Below, in pieces: positions 17,120 to 25,884 of a stretch of 64,000 nt of DNA. The stretch is taken from the NCBI RefSeq assembly GCF_019977395.1, contig NZ_AP024660.1, forward strand, positions 4,154,001-4,218,000, in the 5' to 3' direction. Each line of letters begins with the position of its first letter. Position 1 is the first letter of the stretch. Below the pieces are notes generated by a model. That model ran no database searches. It was not told the DNA's origin and saw nothing but the letters and a program-made list of their open reading frames with translations. This DNA is from Arthrobacter sp. NicSoilC5 (GTDB lineage: Bacteria > Actinomycetota > Actinomycetes > Actinomycetales > Micrococcaceae). The position numbers were made by a program, and so were the translations under genes.

Positions 17120-18379
17120 ATGAGAAAACTCTTCGCCGCCGGTCTCGCGGCAGCAGTCATGGTGCTTGGTCCTGTCCCGCTTGCCCTTCCCGCCACCGCC
17201 GCGCAGGGTGCGCCTGCCGCGCCGGGGCACATCATCGTCAAGTTCCGCGACGCCGGTGCTGCCGCCAACGTCCTCCAACGGCACGGCCTCGCTGGTGGGT
17301 CCAGCATCGGCGGCACGGGCGCCCAGCTGGTCAGCGTTGCCGCGGGAGGCGAAACGCAGCTCATCGACGCACTAAGCCGGGACCCCGCCGTCGAATACGC
17401 CGAACCGGACCAGCCGGTGGGTGCCGCCACCTCTGACCAATACTTCCCCCGCCAGTACGCCCTGCAGAATGACGGCCAGTCGTTCACCAACACCGCCGGC
17501 GACATCACGGTCCCCGTCGGCACCAAGGACGCTGATGTGGACGCCGTCGAGGCGTGGAACACCACCACCGGCAACGGCATCAAAGTCGCCGTCCTGGATT
17601 CCGGCGTCGCCAGCGACAACCTTGACATTGCCCCCAAGGTGGTGGCCCGCGCCAACTTCAGCAGCTCAGCCACCAAGGCCGGCGACCCCGTCGCGGAGGA
17701 CTACTACGGCCACGGCACCCATGTGGCCGGCAACGTCGCCGCCACCGTGGACAACACCATCGGGGTGGCCGGCGTCTGCCCGGGCTGCACCATCCTGGCC
17801 GGCAAGGTCCTCAACGACAGTGGCGTCGGGTCCAGCTCCAGCCTGGCAAGCGGCATCGACTGGGCGGTCAGCAACGGTGCCAGGGTGATCAACATGAGCC
17901 TGGGAGTGCGGGCCTCGCGCACCCTGGAAGCCGCCGTCAACAACGCCTGGAACAAGGGGGTGGTCCTGGTGGCTGCGGCGGGCAACGGCGGCAACCAGAC
18001 CAAGATCTATCCGGGCGCCTACCCCAACGTCATCGCCGTCGGCGCCACCGACAACAACGACGCCAAGGCTTCCTTCTCCACTTACGGCGCCAGCTGGGTG
18101 GACATCGCCGCGCCCGGCGTGAACGTCTACTCCACGTTCCCCAACCACCCGTTCGTCCTGGCAACACAGAACAACCGTTCGCAGGGCTATGACGTGGGCA
18201 ATGGCAGTTCGATGTCCTCAGCCATCGTGGCCGCTGCCGCCGCCCTCGCCTGGAGCGCACACCCTGGCGCGACGAACGCGTCCATCCGGGCAGACGTGGA
18301 ATCCACTGCCGACGATGTTCCCGGTACCGGCACCTACTGGGCATACGGCAGGGTCAACGCGGCCGCCGCCGTGAAGTAG
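17120..18379 (+). CDS. Secreted S8 family serine peptidase (subtilase), paralogue 2
   Basis: This 419-residue secreted subtilase is closely similar to the copy at 14681-15946 (shared KFRD propeptide, DVDAVEAWN, GVAGVCPGC, NNDAKASFSTYG). The triad is Asp160 (VLDSGV), His198 (HGTHVAG) and Ser364. The serine loop reads NGSSMSSAIVAA instead of the near-universal GTSMASPxVAG, so the catalytic serine is kept but Thr, Ala and Pro around it have changed. That may alter activity or specificity. A signal peptide ends near ATAA|QG. It follows the lipoprotein gene by 97 bases and has its own AT-richer leader with TACCCCTAG. It converges on the PKD gene 27 bases downstream. Confidence 0.93.
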   Translation: MRKLFAAGLAAAVMVLGPVPLALPATAAQGAPAAPGHIIVKFRDAGAAANVLQRHGLAGGSSIGGTGAQLVSVAAGGETQLIDALSRDPAVEYAEPDQPVGAATSDQYFPRQYALQNDGQSFTNTAGDITVPVGTKDADVDAVEAWNTTTGNGIKVAVLDSGVASDNLDIAPKVVARANFSSSATKAGDPVAEDYYGHGTHVAGNVAATVDNTIGVAGVCPGCTILAGKVLNDSGVGSSSSLASGIDWAVSNGARVINMSLGVRASRTLEAAVNNAWNKGVVLVAAAGNGGNQTKIYPGAYPNVIAVGATDNNDAKASFSTYGASWVDIAAPGVNVYSTFPNHPFVLATQNNRSQGYDVGNGSSMSSAIVAAAAALAWSAHPGATNASIRADVESTADDVPGTGTYWAYGRVNAAAAVK

Positions 18380-18406
18380 CCCGGTGAAGCAGCCCGCGGC
18401 CGGAGA

Positions 18407-20635
18407 CTAGCCCGCGGGCTTCAGGGCGGCCTGCCAGGCGGCAACCGCACGCGCCCCGCCCAGGGTCCAGGTGGCCGTCCCGGCTGAACCTGCCGTGCCC
18501 TGGACCTTGTCCGCGAGCTCGGCGATCTGGCCACCGGCGGCCTGCCAGCGCTGGGTCCAGCCGCTGGGTGCCGACGACACTATCGGGGATGCGCAGTCGC
18601 AGCCCACGCCGCCGATCAGCATGGCACCGTTGGTGGCGGTTGTGACGCTTGGGGCGGTGATGCTGGTGGCGGTGTACGTGGCGTCCACGGCCGTCGCGAC
18701 CGGGCTGTCAAGCGGCGCGGTGTTGTTCACGCCCCGGTAGCCGGTGATGCCGCCGCCCCACTTCACGGCGGTGCCGAGGGTCCACGAGTAGCTGGCAGGA
18801 TCCGAGGCGCCCACCACGTGGTAGTAGACGAAGACCTTGGCACCGGAGGTGGACGAGCTGTTGATGCCGAGGCCGTTGACCAGCGGAGTCCAGCCCGCCG
18901 GGACGGATGCCATGGCCGGGTTCAGGTCCGCCGTGATGGCAGCGACCAGGACATCGCCGGCCGCAGTACCGGCGGGAGCGCTGATGGAGACGGCGGAGGC
19001 AGCTGTTCCGGCGTAGGTGGTCACTGAGCCGACGGCGGTGATGCCGGCGGACGCTGTGGCTGCACTGACGGTGACGGTGGTGCTCGCTGAGCTGGAACCG
19101 GCGCTGTTGATGGCGGTGAGCTTCGCGGTGTAGGTACCGGCTGCCGCGTAGCTGTGGGCGGGATTCTGCGCTGTGGACGTGCCGCCGTCGCCGAACTCCC
19201 AGGCCCAGGACGTGGGCGTGCCGGTGGACGTGTCGGTGAAGGCGACGTTCAGCGGCGCGGTCCCGGAGGTGGGGGAGGCCGAGAAGGACGCCACCGGCGC
19301 TGTAACGGCCGGCCCCAGCGGACGGTCCGAGTACCAGTAGCGTTTGGCCACGTCGTCGCTGGCCATGACCACGATGCCCGTGGAGCTGTCCACCCCCTGC
19401 TTGGTGGTGGTCACATTGTTTATGCTGGACGACGAGGCGCTCTGGATGATGGGAGTCCCGCGGCCGGTGCCGAAGACCGGGTTGTCCATGGACGCCGTCT
19501 TCTCGTAGATGCTGCCGGCAACCCCGGAGTACGCGCAGCCGCTGACCGAGGTGGGCGGGGCGGTCTGGAACGCATGGACCAGGTTGTTCTGGGTGTCCAG
19601 GACAATCTGCGGCCTGCTGACGCAGTCACCGGTGGTGGAGATAGTCGATTGCGTGAAGGATCCCGTGCCCGGTTTGAAGACGAGCAGCAAAAGCTGCGGA
19701 AGGGTGGGATCACTGGAGATGTCGTTCAGGCTGGTTTTCACCGCGGCGAAGACCCGGCCGCTGGTATCCGACTGCAGGGACTTGATGTTCAGGTGGTCGT
19801 CGGCCTGTCCCTGGCCCCGGATGGCCGGCTGGAAGTTCCAGGACGACGATGCGGTGGGGGAGGTCCCGTCCGTGCGCGAGGCCCACCACACCGAGCCGGT
19901 GAGCTGGTCGCTCCACATCACGCCGATCTTGTTCTTGTTGTAGGACACCACGGCGGAGATGTCGTCCGGTGCCGGGTGCGGGTTGGAGACCGGGAGGACG
20001 AACGGCGCAGCCCAGCTGGAACCGCCGGGCGCCGAGTTGTTGACGTAGACCGTGTTGGTGAATCCGCTGGTGCTGTTGCCGGCCACCTGCGTCCACGTGG
20101 CCCAGATGGCGCCGGTGCTGTCCTCATCGATGGTCATCGATTCGCTGCTGTTGTTGGTGATGACCCTGGGGAACCCGGCGTCCAGCGTGTACTTCCCGCC
20201 GGCGTAGCTGTACCGGTAAAGGTAGGCGGGCTGTCCGGCGGCAGAGGGAACCGGATTGGCGTCGGTGGAGACCGTGACCACGTGCGAGGCGATGTAGAGG
20301 TGGCTGCCGTCCCACATGGTGTCCGCCAGGGTGCTGCCGCGGGTGTCATTGACCACGCCCGTGTTCACCCAGGTGGCGGTGGGGCGGTCCAGCCGGTAGA
20401 TGCCCCATCCGCTGCCGCTGGTCCACATGTCCGCCCACCAGGAGCCGTCGTTCCACCAGAGCTTGCTCTGCGGCTTGTCAGAGGTAGGCGGATTGGCGAC
20501 GCCTGAGTAAGTGATGCTGGGGGTGCCGTAGACGGGATCGGCGGATGCCGGGGGAGACGCGACGAGGGCCAGTCCGGCTACAAGTGCCAGGACCACCGCG
20601 TGCCGTAACCACCTGGGGGAAACTGCGATCTTCAT
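18407..20635 (-). CDS. Secreted PKD-domain protein with N-terminal propeller-like region
   Basis: This 742-residue extracellular protein has a signal peptide ending at PPASA|DP (about residue 32). Residues 35-435 contain repeated W/Y-rich blades such as KLWWNDGSWWADMW, GAIWATWTQV and IGVMWSDQLTGSVWWAS, like sialidase-type propellers or fucolectin-like folds. Residues 447-524 form a PKD domain (SPTSGTAPLNVAFTD, WAWEFGDGG, HSYAAAGTYT). The remaining 220 residues are a beta-rich C-terminal domain with CDCASPI, probably a carbohydrate- or surface-binding module. No catalytic motif is recognised. It is probably an adhesin or accessory polysaccharide-binding protein. Its upstream region has CCCCTAGGGG palindromes. 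Confidence 0.82.
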   Translation of the reverse strand: MKIAVSPRWLRHAVVLALVAGLALVASPPASADPVYGTPSITYSGVANPPTSDKPQSKLWWNDGSWWADMWTSGSGWGIYRLDRPTATWVNTGVVNDTRGSTLADTMWDGSHLYIASHVVTVSTDANPVPSAAGQPAYLYRYSYAGGKYTLDAGFPRVITNNSSESMTIDEDSTGAIWATWTQVAGNSTSGFTNTVYVNNSAPGGSSWAAPFVLPVSNPHPAPDDISAVVSYNKNKIGVMWSDQLTGSVWWASRTDGTSPTASSSWNFQPAIRGQGQADDHLNIKSLQSDTSGRVFAAVKTSLNDISSDPTLPQLLLLVFKPGTGSFTQSTISTTGDCVSRPQIVLDTQNNLVHAFQTAPPTSVSGCAYSGVAGSIYEKTASMDNPVFGTGRGTPIIQSASSSSINNVTTTKQGVDSSTGIVVMASDDVAKRYWYSDRPLGPAVTAPVASFSASPTSGTAPLNVAFTDTSTGTPTSWAWEFGDGGTSTAQNPAHSYAAAGTYTAKLTAINSAGSSSASTTVTVSAATASAGITAVGSVTTYAGTAASAVSISAPAGTAAGDVLVAAITADLNPAMASVPAGWTPLVNGLGINSSSTSGAKVFVYYHVVGASDPASYSWTLGTAVKWGGGITGYRGVNNTAPLDSPVATAVDATYTATSITAPSVTTATNGAMLIGGVGCDCASPIVSSAPSGWTQRWQAAGGQIAELADKVQGTAGSAGTATWTLGGARAVAAWQAALKPAG

Positions 20636-20716
20636 GGCCGGCTCCTGGGCGCTGATGCTTTAGGCAGATTCTCTTTTCCGCTGAGGTCGTATTCGCCGGC
20701 CCAGCCCGGCGCGGAC

Positions 20717-20777
20717 CCCCTAGGGGAACACGAAGGTACCCCTAGGGGACTAAGAGTAGGCTCCATTAGGTACCCCT
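20717..20777. promoter_or_regulatory. Tandem CCCCTAGGGG palindromes upstream of PKD protein
   Basis: Perfect 10-bp palindromes lie at 20717-20726 and 20739-20748, exactly 22 bases apart (about two helical turns), and a CCCCT half-site follows at 20773-20777. They lie 80-140 bases upstream of the PKD gene start. Such spacing suits a dimeric response regulator or LuxR-type protein. Confidence 0.5.
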
Positions 20778-20881
20778 ACAAGGACACTCGGTACCTGTTT
20801 TTGTTGCCTGGGGCTACGGGTTATTCACCTGCTGGACTCTGCCACCATGTGAGTGTTGGGCGACACCGCCGGCTCATCATC

Positions 20882-20979
20882 GACGCGTTTGCGTCACTCT
20901 TGGCTTCGCGAGGAGCAGGAAACCCCGCAAATGAAGGGTGCTGCACCAGCAAGAGGCCCATAAGTCACGCAAACGCGTC
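20882..20979. repeat. 13-bp inverted repeats flanking a 72-base segment
   Basis: GACGCGTTTGCGT (20882-20894) and its complement (20967-20979) are perfect, with an inner CTCTTG / CAAGAG pair at 20897 and 20950. It follows the phosphatase stop on the minus strand, so it could be a long terminator stem or a small mobile-element relic. The whole 20636-20990 gap holds no gene. Confidence 0.5.
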
Positions 20980-20990
20980 CCCGCGGAAGG

Positions 20991-22580
20991 TCAGGCGCGC
21001 GGCTGCAGCCCCGGGACGCCGTCGCGGATCTCGAAGGAGGCCTTCGTGGAAACCGGGGCGCCCGGCGTCGTGACATGGTCCAGCACCCTGAAGTCCGCGG
21101 TCATGGCGTCCCTGGTGATGCGCGTGCTCACGTAGCCGCGGTTGTCGTTATAGAACTTCAGGTGCGGGTTCCAGGCCATGGTGGCGTCCGTGGTGGAGCC
21201 GGTGCCGTCGCCGGTGGACGTGACGGAGGTGCAGACGAGCTCCGAGCCCACCACCGGGGAGGCAGGATCCTTGTAGTCCACCTTGACGTCGTTGGCCCAG
21301 TTGCGGTGCACATCGCCGGTGAGCACGACGGCGTTCCGGACGTTTGCGTCCACCCAGCCCTGGGTGATGCGGCGGCGGGAGGCCGCGTACCCGTCCCAGC
21401 CGTCCATGGACACGTCGTCGATCTCGGGTGCCTTGTTGCGGTCCCGCTCGGCGAAGAAGACCTGCTGGCCCAGGATGTCCCACCGCTGCGTGGAATTCCT
21501 GAATCCGTCCAGCAGCCACTTCTCCTGCTCGGCGCCGGTGATGGTCCGGTCCTCCGCCAGCCGCTCAGCCACGTTCTTCTTCCAGCCGTCACCGGCGAGC
21601 TGATCGTCGCGGTACTGCCGGGTATCCATCATGTGGAAGTTGGCCAGCTGGCCCCACTGGATCCTGCGGTAGATCTTCATGTCCGGCCCGGACGGGAGCG
21701 ACGACGGGCGGAGCGGCATGTTCTCGTAGTAGGCCTGGAACGCGGCGGCGCGGCGCTGCCGGAAGTGTTCCACGCTGTCGTTGAGCTGGCTGGCGTCGTT
21801 GTTTTCCGGCACGTCGTCGGCCCAGTTGTTGTCCACCTCGTGGTCATCCCACACCACTGCCCAGGGTGCGATGGCGTGCGCGGCCTGCAGGTCGGCGTCG
21901 GCCTTGTACTGGGCGTGCCGCTGCCGGTAGGTCTCCAGCGTGACGGTCTCAGGGCCCTCGTGGTCCCGCGGGTTGCCGCCGCCGATCACGTAGCTGCCCT
22001 TCTTGTATTCGTAGAGGTAGTCGCCAAGGTGCAGCACCAGGTCAGGGTGGTCCTCCGCGAGGCGGCGGTATGCGGTGAAGTAGCCGTGCTCGTACTGGGC
22101 GCAGCTGGCGAACGCCATGGCCAGGGAGGCGGGGGTCTCGTGCAGCGCGGGGCTGGTCAGGGTTCGGCCCACAGGGCTCACGTGCCGGCCGGCGCGGAAC
22201 CGGTAGAAGTACTCGCGGCCTGCCTTCAGGCCCCGCAGTTCCACGTGCACCGAGTGCGCGGCCTCAGGACGGGCCTGCTCCGCGCCGCGGGCCACCACGT
22301 TCCGCATGCCCTGATCCTCGGCCACCTCCCACTGCACAGCCACCGGCCGCGACGGCATGCCGCCCAGCCCGTCCTCCGCCACGGGGTTCAGCGCCAGGCG
22401 CGTCCAGAGCACGAAGCCATCCGGCCACGGCTCGCCGGAGGCGATGCCGAGCATGAAGGGATCGGTGCGGAGGCCGGCGTCGTCAGCGGTGGAAACAGCG
22501 ACGGCGGCATTCGGCAGGGCGGCAACCAGGCCGGCTCCGAGGCCGGCGGAGATGAGGGTTCTGCGGGAGATGTTGTCCAT
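20991..22580 (-). CDS. phoD: Secreted alkaline phosphatase D family (PhoD-like)
   Basis: This 529-residue Tat-exported phosphodiesterase/phosphatase begins NISRRTLISAG, a twin-arginine signal, followed by a hydrophobic stretch ending near AVAVS. The PhoD core contains FASCAQYEHG, LHLGDYLYEY, WDDHEVDNNWADD, FHMMDTRQYR and TGDVHRNWAND, which supply the iron/calcium ligands. The length matches the family. I prefer the ATG at 22580, preceded by GTGGGAGCC, over a GTG nine bases upstream. Two contiguous 11-bp PHO-box-like units (22621-22642) lie 41-62 bases upstream, so induction by phosphate starvation through PhoP is likely. Confidence 0.93.
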   Translation of the reverse strand: MDNISRRTLISAGLGAGLVAALPNAAVAVSTADDAGLRTDPFMLGIASGEPWPDGFVLWTRLALNPVAEDGLGGMPSRPVAVQWEVAEDQGMRNVVARGAEQARPEAAHSVHVELRGLKAGREYFYRFRAGRHVSPVGRTLTSPALHETPASLAMAFASCAQYEHGYFTAYRRLAEDHPDLVLHLGDYLYEYKKGSYVIGGGNPRDHEGPETVTLETYRQRHAQYKADADLQAAHAIAPWAVVWDDHEVDNNWADDVPENNDASQLNDSVEHFRQRRAAAFQAYYENMPLRPSSLPSGPDMKIYRRIQWGQLANFHMMDTRQYRDDQLAGDGWKKNVAERLAEDRTITGAEQEKWLLDGFRNSTQRWDILGQQVFFAERDRNKAPEIDDVSMDGWDGYAASRRRITQGWVDANVRNAVVLTGDVHRNWANDVKVDYKDPASPVVGSELVCTSVTSTGDGTGSTTDATMAWNPHLKFYNDNRGYVSTRITRDAMTADFRVLDHVTTPGAPVSTKASFEIRDGVPGLQPRA

Positions 22581-22620
22581 GGCTCCCACGCTATTTCCAG
22601 CCGTTGTACAGGTTTTGAGG

Positions 22621-22642
22621 AGGATATGAATGCGCGGTTAAC
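22621..22642 (-). promoter_or_regulatory. PHO-box-like direct repeat upstream of phoD
   Basis: Read on the minus strand it is GTTAACCGCGC followed immediately by ATTCATATCCT, two 11-base units resembling the actinobacterial PhoP consensus GTTCAYYYRGC. The same GTTAACCG-GC unit recurs before the phospholipase operon at 55162-55194. Confidence 0.6.
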
Positions 22643-22770
22643 GGCGTGACAAGCCTTGTTAATCATTTCTTTGGATGCCGCGGTGGACGGGCCTTTGGAC
22701 TCTGGATTCCGCAGGGCCTGCCGGGCAGAGTTGGGGCCGACCCATCCGGTTAGGGAAAGAAGGCACCACC

Positions 22771-23553
22771 ATGCCCCGCACGTCCGTTATCACCGGTGCC
22801 GCGTCCGGCATCGGCAAGGCAACCAAGGACCTGCTCGAGCAGCGGGGCGAACGCGTGATCGGAGTGGATCTCCATGATGCGGAGGTGGTGGCTGACCTCT
22901 CCACCGCGGAGGGCCGCGCCGGCCTGGTGGACGCGGTGCGAAAAGTCAGCGGCGGCAGGATCGATGCCATCTACGCAGTGGCCGGGCTCGCCATCCCGGC
23001 TCCCGCCACGGTGGCCGTGAACTTCTTCGGCACCGTCGCCTCGGTGGACGGGCTCCGGCCGCTGCTGGCTGGGTCGGAGGCACCCCGCGCCGTGGTGGTG
23101 TCCTCCATGGCGGCACTCATGGCCAGCGACGATGAGCTGGTAGCGCTGCTCACCGCGGGGGACGAGCCCGGTTCCGTGGCCCGGGCCGGGGTCCTGGCCA
23201 AGGAACCAGCCACCACCGGCGGCCTCATTTACTCCTCCACGAAGCTGGCGCTGTCGCGGTGGGTCCGCCGGCAGGCTTCCACTGCAGCATGGGCCGGTGC
23301 GGCGATCCCGCTGAACGCCGTGGCACCTGGTGTCATCGCAACGCCCATGACAGCCGAGCTGATCGATACCGAAGAGGAGCGGGAGGCGCTGCTGAAAATG
23401 GTCCCGATGCCGCTGAACGGTATCGCCGAACCCATCGTCGTTGCCCGCCTGCTGGCCTGGCTCAATAGCGCCGAAAACACGCACCTGTGCGGTCAGATTG
23501 TCTACGTTGACGGCGGCAGCGACGCTGTCCTTCGCGGGGACTCCGTCTGGTGA
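22771..23553 (+). CDS. SDR family oxidoreductase
   Basis: This 260-residue NAD(P)-dependent short-chain dehydrogenase has the glycine motif TGAASGIG (residues 9-16), the catalytic tyrosine and lysine in YSSTKLALSRW, and an SSMAA segment supplying the serine. The sequence resembles 3-alpha-hydroxysteroid dehydrogenase-like SDRs, including NAVAPGVIATPM and YVDGGSD. The usual NNAG motif is replaced by YAVAGLA. The ATG at 22771 follows GGGAAAGAAGGCACCACC. It stands alone between the phoD gene, which is divergent, and the subtilase, which is convergent, so there is no operon hint. The substrate is unknown. Confidence 0.88.
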   Translation: MPRTSVITGAASGIGKATKDLLEQRGERVIGVDLHDAEVVADLSTAEGRAGLVDAVRKVSGGRIDAIYAVAGLAIPAPATVAVNFFGTVASVDGLRPLLAGSEAPRAVVVSSMAALMASDDELVALLTAGDEPGSVARAGVLAKEPATTGGLIYSSTKLALSRWVRRQASTAAWAGAAIPLNAVAPGVIATPMTAELIDTEEEREALLKMVPMPLNGIAEPIVVARLLAWLNSAENTHLCGQIVYVDGGSDAVLRGDSVW

Positions 23554-23569
23554 CGGATGGGGCCGGCCC

Positions 23570-25555
23570 CTAGCTGATGGCGGTCATCACGTTCCAGCCG
23601 GGGCCTACGTTGATGCGCCAGCCGAAGAGGCCGTTGCCCTGGCCGGGGTAGGTCCAAAGCGTCCCGTCGGTGTCGCGGGCGACGAGGTCGGGTTTGCCGT
23701 CCCCGGTGAGGTCTCCTGCTGCGCTGATGGCGGTCATGACGTTCCAGCCGGGGCCTACGTTGATGCGCCAGCCGAAGAGGCCGTTGCCCTGGCCGGGGTA
23801 GGTCCAGAGGGTGCCGTTGGTGTCGCGGGCAATCAGGTCCGGTTTGCCGTCTCCGGTGAGGTCGCCTGCTGCGCTGATGGCGGTCATGACGTTCCAGCCG
23901 TCGCCCACCTTGATGCGCCATCCGAAGAGGCCGTTGCCGAGGCCGGGGTAGGTCCAGAGGGTCCCGTTGGTGTCTCGGGCAACCAGGTCCGGTTTGCCGT
24001 CTCCGGTGAGGTCGCCTGCTGCGCTGATGGCGGTCATGACGTTCCAGCCGTCGCCCACCTTGATGCGCCATCCGAAGAGGCCGTTGCCGAGCCCCGGGTA
24101 GGTCCAGAGAGTCCCGTTGGTGTCGCGGGCAATGAGGTCAGGCTGCCCGTCTCCCGTGAGGTCGCCTGCTGCGCTGACCGCCGTCATGACGTTCCAGCCG
24201 TCGCCCACCTTGATGCGCCAGCCGAAGAGGCCGTTGCCGAGGCCGGGGTAGGTCCACAGGCTCCCGTTGCCGTCCTGTGCCAGGAGGTCTGCCTTGCCGT
24301 CACTGGTGAAGTCCCTCGCCACCGGAGCCGCGGCCGGGCCGGTAAAGAGCAGGCGGTTGGGGGTGCCTGTTGACACGTTGGTGACAGTGCCCTGGGTGGC
24401 GGCGGAGGTGAGTTCCGCTGCCACCGCAGCCGGCGTCTGCTGCGGGTTCCGCGACAGGGAAAGCGCCGCAGCACCGGCAACGTGCGGAGACGCCATGGAC
24501 GTGCCGCTCAAGGTCGCTACCGAGGTGGTGGAGGTGTCCCAGTCGGACTGGATGCCCACGCCCGGCGCGTACAGGTCAACGCAGCTCCCGTAGTTCGAGA
24601 AGCCTGCCTGCCGGTCCGAGGAATCGGTGGCGGCGACGGTCAGGGCCTCGGCCACCCGTGCCGGGGAGGTGGTGCAAGCGTCCACCGCGGCGTTTCCGGC
24701 AGCCACCACGGCTGTGACGCCGTCATTGATGATTCCCCTGATGGCGTCATCCAGCGTGGTGCTGGTGGGGCCGCCAATGCTGAGGTTGGCCACCGCGGGC
24801 GTGCCGGCGGCATGCTGGGACGCGATCCAGTCGAGCCCCGCGATGACGTCCGAGTCATACCCGGACCCGTCGCAGCCGAGTACCCGTACCGGAACCACGC
24901 TGGCTGATTTGGCCACCCCGAAGGTCTTTCCGGCGATGATGCCGGCGACATGCGTGCCGTGGCCGTTGCAGTCGCTGCTGCCCTTGCCGTCGGCGATGGC
25001 CGTCCAGCCTGCGGCCACCCGGCCGCCAAAGTCCGTGTTTTCCGCCAGGACTCCGGTGTCGATGACGTAGGCGCTGACGCCCGCGCCACTGGCAGTGGGC
25101 GTGAAGGTGTTCGAGAGCGGGAGCGCCCGCTGGTCGATCCTGTCCAGGCCCCAGGGCGGTGACTGCTGGGTGTCGGAAACCGAAACGGGCGAATCCGGCT
25201 CAATCAGGGAGATCCGGGGTGAATGTGCCAGGGCAGCCGCCTGCGCTTTGGTGGCGGTGATGGCCGCTCCCCGGACCGCTGCGGAGAACGTCCTGCCGAC
25301 GCGGACCCCCTGGGACCGAAGGGACTGCGCCTCCGTTGCCACGTCCGAGCCCTTGGTGAAACTGACCAGGTAGCGGCCCTCGTCACCGGCCAAGGGGCCG
25401 GCCGCCTGCGTGCCACCGCTGACTGCGGGGGAGGGCAGGGGAGCGACGGTCGCCGCAGGGGTGAATGCCGTGGCCGGGGAAGCCGCCAGCATGACGGCAG
25501 CCGTGGCTGCCAGCACCGCGCCGGCGGAGCCCCTGAATCGCTTGGAAAATGACAT
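23570..25555 (-). CDS. Secreted S8 subtilase with five C-terminal FG-GAP/VCBS-like repeats
   Basis: This 661-residue secreted proteinase-K-like protease has a signal peptide ending near SPATA|F, an I9 inhibitor propeptide (GRYLVSFTKGSDV to ISLIEPD) and a catalytic domain with Asp166 (VIDTGV), His199 (NGHGTHVAG) and Ser353 (SGTSMASPHVAG). Residues 414-661 are five nearly identical 50-residue units, each with a DLTGDGKPDL calcium-loop motif and WTYPGxGNGLFGWRI, as in FG-GAP/VCBS repeats that bind surfaces or polysaccharide. The ATG at 25555 follows CTAGGAGGCCACCC; the frame continues upstream but has no site. The last repeat ends at the stop codon. Confidence 0.93.
   Translation of the reverse strand: MSFSKRFRGSAGAVLAATAAVMLAASPATAFTPAATVAPLPSPAVSGGTQAAGPLAGDEGRYLVSFTKGSDVATEAQSLRSQGVRVGRTFSAAVRGAAITATKAQAAALAHSPRISLIEPDSPVSVSDTQQSPPWGLDRIDQRALPLSNTFTPTASGAGVSAYVIDTGVLAENTDFGGRVAAGWTAIADGKGSSDCNGHGTHVAGIIAGKTFGVAKSASVVPVRVLGCDGSGYDSDVIAGLDWIASQHAAGTPAVANLSIGGPTSTTLDDAIRGIINDGVTAVVAAGNAAVDACTTSPARVAEALTVAATDSSDRQAGFSNYGSCVDLYAPGVGIQSDWDTSTTSVATLSGTSMASPHVAGAAALSLSRNPQQTPAAVAAELTSAATQGTVTNVSTGTPNRLLFTGPAAAPVARDFTSDGKADLLAQDGNGSLWTYPGLGNGLFGWRIKVGDGWNVMTAVSAAGDLTGDGQPDLIARDTNGTLWTYPGLGNGLFGWRIKVGDGWNVMTAISAAGDLTGDGKPDLVARDTNGTLWTYPGLGNGLFGWRIKVGDGWNVMTAISAAGDLTGDGKPDLIARDTNGTLWTYPGQGNGLFGWRINVGPGWNVMTAISAAGDLTGDGKPDLVARDTDGTLWTYPGQGNGLFGWRINVGPGWNVMTAIS
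23573..24316 (-). repeat. Five tandem 150-bp coding repeats
   Basis: Units lie at 24167-24316, 24017-24166, 23867-24016, 23717-23866 and 23573-23716 (the last is two codons short). They are nearly identical at DNA level, including third positions, which points to recent tandem duplication or gene conversion inside the subtilase gene. Confidence 0.9.
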
Positions 25556-25884
25556 GGGTGGCCTCCTAGTGACCGATCCATCCTGCGGTGAATAAACCTC
25601 GAGCGGTTCCGCAGGCCGTTCCGGGCACTGCAAAGGAGGCAGGTGTTGCCCACCGGCAGCGGGTACAACCGCCGGCAGTAAATTCGGTAGCCCCAAACAT
25701 CCCTTGTGCTCCCCAGCTTTCGGCGGAAACGGAAACCATTCCCTGGTCCGCACTGCCCGTCCTGTCCAGGAGCCCCGGCTGAGCCCGGGGTCGGTTCTCC
25801 AGCGCAGGCATAGCGCCGGACGGTGTGGCCCCGGCCATTTTACAACTCCCCGGTTACGGAAGCGGCGGCCCCACCTTGGCGCGC

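Noticed and set aside
19154..20506. 450-codon plus-strand frame
   Set aside because: Antisense to the secreted PKD protein, whose signal peptide and domains are clear.
21075..22649. 524-codon plus-strand frame
   Set aside because: Antisense to the PhoD-like phosphatase, which has all family motifs.
23573..24316. CRISPR array suspected from regular repetition
   Set aside because: Units are 150 bp and coding throughout, with no short repeats separated by unique spacers.
23441..24373. Repetitive plus-strand frame with GGHDVPAGAYVDAP units
   Set aside because: It is the antisense reading of the tandem repeats of the subtilase, not an independent repeat protein.
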